A stretch of 7,667 nucleotides of DNA from assembly GCA_001817765.1 (NCBI GenBank), contig MHIZ01000012.1:1-7667 (forward strand), read 5' to 3'. Source of the DNA: Candidatus Colwellbacteria bacterium RIFCSPLOWO2_02_FULL_44_20b. GTDB lineage: Bacteria; Patescibacteriota; Minisyncoccia; UBA6257; Colwellbacteraceae. Both the position numbers and the translations under genes were made by a program. The notes under the pieces are model-generated. The model saw only the letters and a program-made list of their open reading frames with translations. It was not told the DNA's origin and made no database searches. Below are positions 4,216-7,667 of this stretch, piece after piece. Position 1 is the stretch's first letter; each line of letters begins with the position of its first letter.

Positions 4216-5973
4216 CTAAAGTCCTAGTAAACCGAAAAATACTTGAAGAATAAATGCGGTTGGATAGAGAGGAAACAAGAGTGATTCGGGTGACGGTGGA
4301 GGCACTGATTCTTGTACTGGTTCAGAAGGCGGAGAGGGCTGTGTTGGATAATTCCCGTCTGGAGAAGCAGAAGAATATGGTTCGTTGGGGTATTGGTAGT
4401 TTTGATATTGTTCCCCTTCTGGCGGCTTTGGATAATTTCCATCAGGATACATCATCTTATATTGTTCGGGCGTCATTGTTCCTTGTTGGGGTTGCGTCGG
4501 CATCTTGTTTTGCATTTGCTCGCGATACTGCATCTCCATTTCCTGGCGATATTTTAAACACTCCTCTTCTGAGTTGCAGGGAAGATTCTGTGTTGGATAT
4601 GGTCGCACATTACCTTCATATGGCATTATATTTCTTTGCATCATTTGTTCTTCCGCGGGTTTAGATCCTTGGCATGCTTCGGGTTTTTCGGAGCAATATT
4701 TTTGACATTCTTCAGGGGTACGGCATTCTCCGGGACCGACAAATTCCCGCATTGGCATTTGGGGATTCTGATATTGCATTCTGCCTTGTATTCCTTCTTC
4801 GCCAAAGGGTGTTTGTGATGGCGCGAATGCCTTGCACTCTTCGGGATTACTTGCGCAGTACTCTTTACATTCGGCTTCACCCTTACAGCCGCCGGGGCCT
4901 TGAAACTCTCCGCCGAATGGAGGCATTCCTTCTTGACCTTCCGGTGGTTTCATAAACTGCTCGAAACAAGAGCGCATCTTTTCGCCGATCTCGGGACCGC
5001 CAAAGAATTCTCCAGAATCAAGTTTCGTAAGAATATCTTCGCCGACAACTGACTTGAGACACGTTGCTACTTCTGGCGGGGCTTGGGTTAACGCTTCTTT
5101 TATTTTTGATTTACCTTCGTCCATCCGACGAATATCCTCTTCTTTTAGGAAGCCGTTCTCTTTAGCGAAGCGGAAACATTCTTCCCCATGTGCTGAATCA
5201 TTACAATAGTTTTCACACGCGCGACCGCGGCAACCGCCTGGTCCTTTACCGCCAGTTTTACGAGCCATTTCCAATTGATCAGCCGGAATTAGGTTATGTT
5301 CGGCGGCGAAATTAAGACATGATTCAAAATTTTCTTCTTTTTCGCAAAAAGCTTCGCATTCATTTTTTCCTTTACAGCCGCCGGGACCCTTGCCGCCCGT
5401 TTTTCTTACCATCTCAGCTTCCTTTGGATCCATAAATCCCGCGGCTTCGGCAAAGGCGATACACTCTTCAACGTGTTCTCCGCTTTCACAATATGCTTCG
5501 CACGTTTCTTTATTTTTACAGCCACCCGGCATTTTCGCGCCTTTTTGAAGCGCATTTTTAATCTTTTTTGCTTCTTCGAGTTCTTCTTGTTCCATTAAGC
5601 CGTTCTGTTCGGCAAAGGCAACGCATTCTTCGATATGGCTTACATCACTGCAGTATGCTTCACAGGATGTGTGGCTTGTACAGCCGCCGGGACCAATTTT
5701 TACTTTGGCAAATTTTCTTCCTTTTTCTATTTCGTTTTCGGAGAGTAGATCATATTTTTCGGCGAAGTTAAGACATGCATCAATGTTTTCTGATTTTTCG
5801 CAGTACGCCATACATTCTTCTTTATTGGCACAACTTCCGAGTTCGGCAATGGGATATACAATATCGGTTTCGCTTTCTGCCGTAGCAGTTCCTATTGAAA
5901 TAATAACGAACGCAATCGTGATGCTTCCGATTAGAATACCTAGACTTGTTTTAAAACAGTTATAGCGTTTCAT
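4216..5973 (-). CDS. Secreted cysteine-repeat protein (about seven 4-Cys units)
   Basis: This 585-residue exported protein has a signal peptide at about 1-32 (hydrophobic core LGILIGSITIAFVIISIG, cleavage likely after ATA). Seven repeat units follow, mostly G-P-G-G-C-x5-C-x3-C-x8-C then an F-A-E helix. Their cysteines are at 48/54/58/67, 98/104/108/117, 152/158/162/171, 200/206/210/219, 248/253/257/266, 363/369/373/380 and 417/423/427/434. An eighth unit (466/472) has lost its last two cysteines. Between units 5 and 6 (288-341) is a different segment with C305 and C336. Residues 440-562 are Pro/Gln/Tyr-rich and likely disordered. The end (565-585) is hydrophobic. Similar repeats occur in CPR secreted proteins as I recall, with no known function. 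The ATG follows the upstream stop by 2 nt. The cysteines probably form disulfides outside the cell. Confidence 0.85.
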   Translation of the reverse strand: MKRYNCFKTSLGILIGSITIAFVIISIGTATAESETDIVYPIAELGSCANKEECMAYCEKSENIDACLNFAEKYDLLSENEIEKGRKFAKVKIGPGGCTSHTSCEAYCSDVSHIEECVAFAEQNGLMEQEELEEAKKIKNALQKGAKMPGGCKNKETCEAYCESGEHVEECIAFAEAAGFMDPKEAEMVRKTGGKGPGGCKGKNECEAFCEKEENFESCLNFAAEHNLIPADQLEMARKTGGKGPGGCRGRACENYCNDSAHGEECFRFAKENGFLKEEDIRRMDEGKSKIKEALTQAPPEVATCLKSVVGEDILTKLDSGEFFGGPEIGEKMRSCFEQFMKPPEGQEGMPPFGGEFQGPGGCKGEAECKEYCASNPEECKAFAPSQTPFGEEGIQGRMQYQNPQMPMREFVGPGECRTPEECQKYCSEKPEACQGSKPAEEQMMQRNIMPYEGNVRPYPTQNLPCNSEEECLKYRQEMEMQYREQMQNKMPTQPQQGTMTPEQYKMMYPDGNYPKPPEGEQYQNYQYPNEPYSSASPDGNYPTQPSPPSEPVQESVPPPSPESLLFPLYPTAFILQVFFGLLGL

Positions 5974-5975
5974 TT

Positions 5976-6254
5976 TTATTCGAATGGATTTTTATATTCT
6001 TTATACGGATTAGCTTTTTCAACCGGATTTAATTCTGGGAGCTTACCTTCTACGGGGTTTGAAATAACTGTTTCACTGGTAATCAAGGATTCAGAAAGCG
6101 AATCAAGCGCTTGATTAGTTTCTTCATTTGCCTGTTGCGTTTCCTCGTTTTGTCTTTGTGATACATACCAGTAGCCGACACCAAGGAGTATGATAACAAC
6201 GAATACACTGCCGATTGCGATTAATTGTTTTTGAGAAAATTTTTGTGGTTCCAT
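5976..6254 (-). CDS. Single-pass membrane protein, first gene of the Cys-repeat operon
   Basis: A 92-residue protein starting at ATG 6254-6252 (MEPQKFSQKQ). A TTG at 6266 would add four residues, but it overlaps the region just after the -10 box and would lie upstream of the mRNA start. One membrane segment follows at about residues 12-30 (IAIGSVFVVIILLGVGYWYV). Next is a Gln/Asn/Glu-rich stretch and a tail with repeated N-P motifs: NPVEGK, NPVEKANPYKEYKNPFE. It probably has N-in topology with the tail outside. The N-P-rich ending looks familiar from CPR small proteins, but I cannot name a family. It lies 2 nt before the secreted Cys-repeat gene and should be translated in coupled fashion. 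The two proteins may act together at the cell surface. Confidence 0.75.
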   Translation of the reverse strand: MEPQKFSQKQLIAIGSVFVVIILLGVGYWYVSQRQNEETQQANEETNQALDSLSESLITSETVISNPVEGKLPELNPVEKANPYKEYKNPFE

Positions 6255-6263
6255 AGGTCTTTT

Positions 6264-6275
6264 CAAATTATATCA
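6264..6275 (-). promoter_or_regulatory. Extended -10 promoter TGATATAAT of the envelope operon
   Basis: TATAAT (6272-6267) is preceded by TGA, making a full extended -10 (TGnTATAAT). The start would be near 6260, leaving a leader of about 6 nt before ATG 6254. No good -35 is present, which is common for extended -10 promoters. Confidence 0.6.
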
Positions 6276-6317
6276 GATTCAGTAGAATAGCGAAGTAAAT
6301 TTCTCCACTGTACTTAC

Positions 6318-6370
6318 GCACTCATAGCCCATCCGCCGGCTGGCGGAGGTAGAGTAGTTCCCTCTCGTCG
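6318..6370 (+). pseudogene. Broken tRNA-Lys 5' half with palindrome in the D loop
   Basis: GCACTCATAGCCCA (6318-6331) and GGTAGAGTAGTTCCCTCT (6348-6365) match the intact tRNA-Lys 72 nt further on (GCACCCATAGCTCA, GGTAGAGCAGCTCCCTCT), with four C/T changes. Between them, in place of the three D-loop bases GTT, is TCCGCCGGCTGGCGGA. After the anticodon region the match ends and no T arm is present. It is a partial duplicate that cannot make a tRNA. Confidence 0.75.
6332..6347. repeat. Palindromic repeat TCCGCCGGCTGGCGGA (copy 2)
   Basis: A 6-bp inverted repeat with a 4-nt loop, matching copy 1 at 1309-1324 in 14 of 16 bases. The two differences are in the loop region. It interrupts the D loop of the tRNA-Lys remnant exactly. 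Confidence 0.8.
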
Positions 6371-6389
6371 AGAATAAACATAATTATAT

Positions 6390-6462
6390 GCACCCATAGC
6401 TCAGTTGGTAGAGCAGCTCCCTCTTAAGGAGATGGTCCCAGGTTCGATCCCTGGTGGGTGCA
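6390..6462 (+). tRNA. tRNA-Lys(CUU)
   Basis: A full cloverleaf. Acceptor GCACCCA pairs with TGGGTGC. The D arm is GCTC...GAGC, and the anticodon loop CTCTTAA gives anticodon CTT, which reads AAG. The T arm is CCAGG-TTCGATC-CCTGG, and the discriminator is A. The next bases are CAA, so CCA is not encoded. A broken copy of its 5' half lies directly upstream. Confidence 0.93.
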
Positions 6463-6492
6463 CAATATAAGAAGAATATAGGACATAGAAGT

Positions 6493-6501
6493 TGGTATAG
6501 A
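6493..6501 (+). promoter_or_regulatory. Extended -10 candidate TGGTATAGA for the Nudix gene
   Basis: TGG followed by TATAGA (6496-6501, 5 of 6) would start transcription near 6508 and give a leader of about 31 nt without a Shine-Dalgarno. The gene could also be read through from tRNA-Lys, since no terminator separates them. Confidence 0.35.
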
Positions 6502-6538
6502 GGGGGATAAGAATTAGAAAACATTCAACTTTATTTTT

Positions 6539-7054
6539 ATGGATAAAAAAGGACTTCATCTTTCTCAGGGTTTCTTATCAACTCAAGATACGGTACGGCC
6601 GGTATTTGGCGAAGCGCACGAAGGCGAGGTTTTTAGAAAAACGATTTCTACGGTTATTCAACGCGCGAGTGATGGCAAATTTTTATTTCTTAAATGGAAA
6701 CAATTTAATTGGATTGCGCCCGTTATTGGAGGAATTGAAGATGGTGAAACTCCGGAATACGCGGCAGAGCGGGAGGTATTAGAAGAAGCCGGTTTAAAGA
6801 CAAAAGCCGTGAGACGGCTTGGAGGCGAATTTGAAGCTCATTTTTTTGCTGAAAATAAAAACGAGTGGCGATATAGGGTAGACCAGCCCATTTTATTAGA
6901 AATTATAAGTGAGGCCATCCCGGACACTGAGGGAAAAGAAAAGTTTGATGTATTATGGCTTACCGCTGATGAAGCTCTGAGGATGAATACATTTGACTAC
7001 AATGTTCTTGGACTCAAACGATTTCTTAGTAAGAATGACGCGTATGCCGGATAA
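6539..7054 (+). CDS. Nudix hydrolase, similar to the Nudix segment of CPR leucyl-tRNA synthetases
   Basis: This 171-residue protein has a complete Nudix box: G64, x5, E70, x7, R78-E79-V80, L81, E82-E83, A84, G85-L86. It should therefore hydrolyse a nucleoside diphosphate linked to another group in a Mg-dependent way. The flanks GKFLFLKWKQFNW (46-58) and HFFAENKNEWRY (101-112) resemble, from memory, the Nudix-like insertion in leucyl-tRNA synthetases of Parcubacteria; this is not verified. Substrate is unknown. The first 30 residues precede the fold. The start is ATG 6539 with no Shine-Dalgarno, only a T-rich stretch. It follows tRNA-Lys on the same strand by 76 nt. No strong terminator follows the stop, only a weak AGAAT/ATTCT hairpin near 7066. 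Confidence 0.9.
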   Translation: MDKKGLHLSQGFLSTQDTVRPVFGEAHEGEVFRKTISTVIQRASDGKFLFLKWKQFNWIAPVIGGIEDGETPEYAAEREVLEEAGLKTKAVRRLGGEFEAHFFAENKNEWRYRVDQPILLEIISEAIPDTEGKEKFDVLWLTADEALRMNTFDYNVLGLKRFLSKNDAYAG

Positions 7055-7081
7055 GGCCGTTCTTTAGAATAAAAATTCTTC

Positions 7082-7110
7082 TTGACAGTATTACCTAGAG
7101 ATTGTATATA
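7082..7110 (+). promoter_or_regulatory. Sigma70-type promoter TTGACA-17-TATATA
   Basis: A perfect -35 TTGACA (7082-7087), a 17-nt spacer and TATATA (7105-7110, 4 of 6) lie in an AT-rich setting. The start would be near 7117, giving a leader of about 40 nt for the ORF at 7157. Confidence 0.7.
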
Positions 7111-7156
7111 GAACTTCATAAAGGTTCCTTAAATTTTATTAATATTTTTTACGTTT

Positions 7157-7474
7157 ATGGATAATCACTATCCGAAACCGTTAACTGAAGTCGCAAGACT
7201 TCTTGGTCTTTTTATGAAAGTAGGAGCGCCGCGTGGTTATCTCTCGCGCCTTAGCAACTCCAAATCATTCGAGGCTTGGCTCCGCAGAGATATCACTCGT
7301 TATCGGACTGAACGTCGTCGTCCTCTTACTCCGCGCGACTTTCGATCCCAGAGACGAGCATCCGTACCCGATCTCAGACCAGCTGTTACGTCTTCTATTC
7401 AAAATCGTGGGGAAGCTATGACTTCTCGCGATCCGCGGCATGATTTTGTTAATCCCGGACCGCCGAGACATTAA
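7157..7474 (+). CDS. Small arginine-rich protein, unknown function
   Basis: A 105-residue ORF framed by a clear promoter (7082-7110) and a terminator (7491-7518), which is the main support for it being real. The N-terminal 45 residues (PLTEVARLLGLFMKVG, then SFEAWLRRDITRYR) look like short helices. The rest is Arg/Pro/Ser-rich and likely disordered (ERRRPLTPRDFRSQRR), giving a strongly basic protein. I do not recognise a family. It could bind nucleic acid, but that is only a guess from charge. The codons are more GC-rich than the Nudix gene before it. No Shine-Dalgarno precedes ATG 7157. A minus-strand frame overlaps it (7265-7471), but it has no promoter or ribosome site that I can see. Confidence 0.55.
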   Translation: MDNHYPKPLTEVARLLGLFMKVGAPRGYLSRLSNSKSFEAWLRRDITRYRTERRRPLTPRDFRSQRRASVPDLRPAVTSSIQNRGEAMTSRDPRHDFVNPGPPRH

Positions 7475-7490
7475 CGTACAGATATAGACA

Positions 7491-7518
7491 AACCCGCTTC
7501 ATAAGCGGGTTTTGTGTT
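7491..7518 (+). terminator. Bidirectional terminator between convergent genes
   Basis: A 9-bp stem AACCCGCTT/AAGCGGGTT (7491-7499 and 7503-7511) with a 3-nt loop is followed by TTGTGTT on the plus strand. On the minus strand GGGTTTGTCT follows. It lies between the stops at 7474 (+) and 7528 (-). Confidence 0.8.
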
Positions 7519-7527
7519 GGAAACTGT

Positions 7528-7667
7528 TTAGTGTTTCACGAAGAGGCGTACTGTTTTTTGGGCGGTCTGTTCCCCGCTTGAATTGTATATTCTATAGACA
7601 ATTGTGTAGGGACCTTCGCCGTTCCATATCCAGTCATCAAATATTATTTTTGCCTGATGGTATTTTC
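7528..7667 (-). CDS. C-terminal end of a beta-rich, possibly extracellular protein (partial)
   Basis: The last 45 residues of a minus-strand gene whose start lies beyond the right edge; the stop is TAA at 7528-7530. The sequence (KYHQAKIIFDDWIWNGEG, then PYTIVYRIYNSSGEQTAQ) alternates hydrophobic and polar residues and has aromatic pairs, as in an Ig-like or similar beta-sandwich domain. The ending KTVRLFVKH would be the last strand. Such domains are common in secreted or surface proteins, but 45 residues are too few to name a family. It converges on the Arg-rich gene with a shared terminator between them. Confidence 0.6.
   Translation of the reverse strand, partial: KYHQAKIIFDDWIWNGEGPYTIVYRIYNSSGEQTAQKTVRLFVKH

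Noticed and set aside
4254..4664. 136-residue plus-strand ORF
   Set aside because: It is antisense to the Pro/Gln-rich tail of the Cys-repeat gene; no promoter or ribosome site is visible.
4216..5973. Iron-sulfur or zinc-finger protein based on the many cysteines
   Set aside because: The spacings x5, x3, x8 contain no CxxC pairs and the protein has a signal peptide, which fits disulfides better.
6254..6266. TTG start adding four residues to the 92-residue protein
   Set aside because: The TTG directly follows TATAAT, so it would be upstream of the expected transcript start.
7265..7471. 68-residue minus-strand ORF opposite the Arg-rich gene
   Set aside because: The promoter and terminator favour the plus-strand frame, and no minus-strand promoter is apparent.

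Overview
The window looks like a chromosomal segment from a Candidate Phyla Radiation (Patescibacteria, probably Parcubacteria-type) bacterium. This is an inference. It rests on a large secreted protein with CPR-like cysteine repeats, a Nudix protein resembling the Nudix segment I remember inside CPR leucyl-tRNA synthetases, few Shine-Dalgarno sites, and several short GC-rich palindromes between genes. The standard genetic code fits. The nine visible stop codons are seven TAA and two TAG, with no TGA.

Layout. At 1-694 (-) is a SerB-like HAD phosphatase that runs off the left edge. Upstream of it is a separate leader unit: a near-consensus promoter (846-873), about 130 nt of RNA, and a terminator hairpin ending 14 nt before the start codon. 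This looks like an attenuator. At 937-1152 (-) is a two-helix membrane protein with its own terminator. A non-coding stretch with a 50-bp tandem repeat and a palindrome follows. Then come an intact tRNA-Pro(CGG) (1360-1433, -) and a second, abnormal tRNA-Pro(CGG) interrupted by a 20-bp palindrome (1441-1522, -). At 1558-2118 is dcd and at 2121-3581 is cca, both (-), 2 nt apart. They are probably co-transcribed with the tRNA-Pro pair from a promoter that gives an almost leaderless mRNA.

The tRNA-Arg(UCG) (3641-3712, +) diverges from cca. It is followed by hairpins and an exact repeat of the tRNA 3' end. At 3933-4100 (-) is a 55-residue membrane protein with a good ribosome binding site. At 4216-5973 and 5976-6254 (-) is a two-gene envelope operon: a single-pass membrane protein followed by a 585-residue secreted Cys-repeat protein. 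At 6318-6370 is a broken tRNA-Lys copy with a palindrome in its D loop, just before the intact tRNA-Lys(CUU) (6390-6462, +). A Nudix hydrolase (6539-7054, +), a small Arg-rich ORF with a clear promoter and terminator (7157-7474, +), and the C-terminal end of a beta-rich protein (7528-7667, -) complete the window.

How it fits together. The cca-dcd-tRNA cluster joins tRNA 3'-end maturation with tRNA genes, two of which lack an encoded CCA, so they need the Cca enzyme. The 4216-6254 operon builds something at or outside the cytoplasmic membrane. The most unusual feature is that each of the three tRNA loci has an extra or partial tRNA copy next to it, and each such copy contains or abuts a short perfect palindrome. 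This suggests a small palindromic repeat element associated with tRNA sequences.
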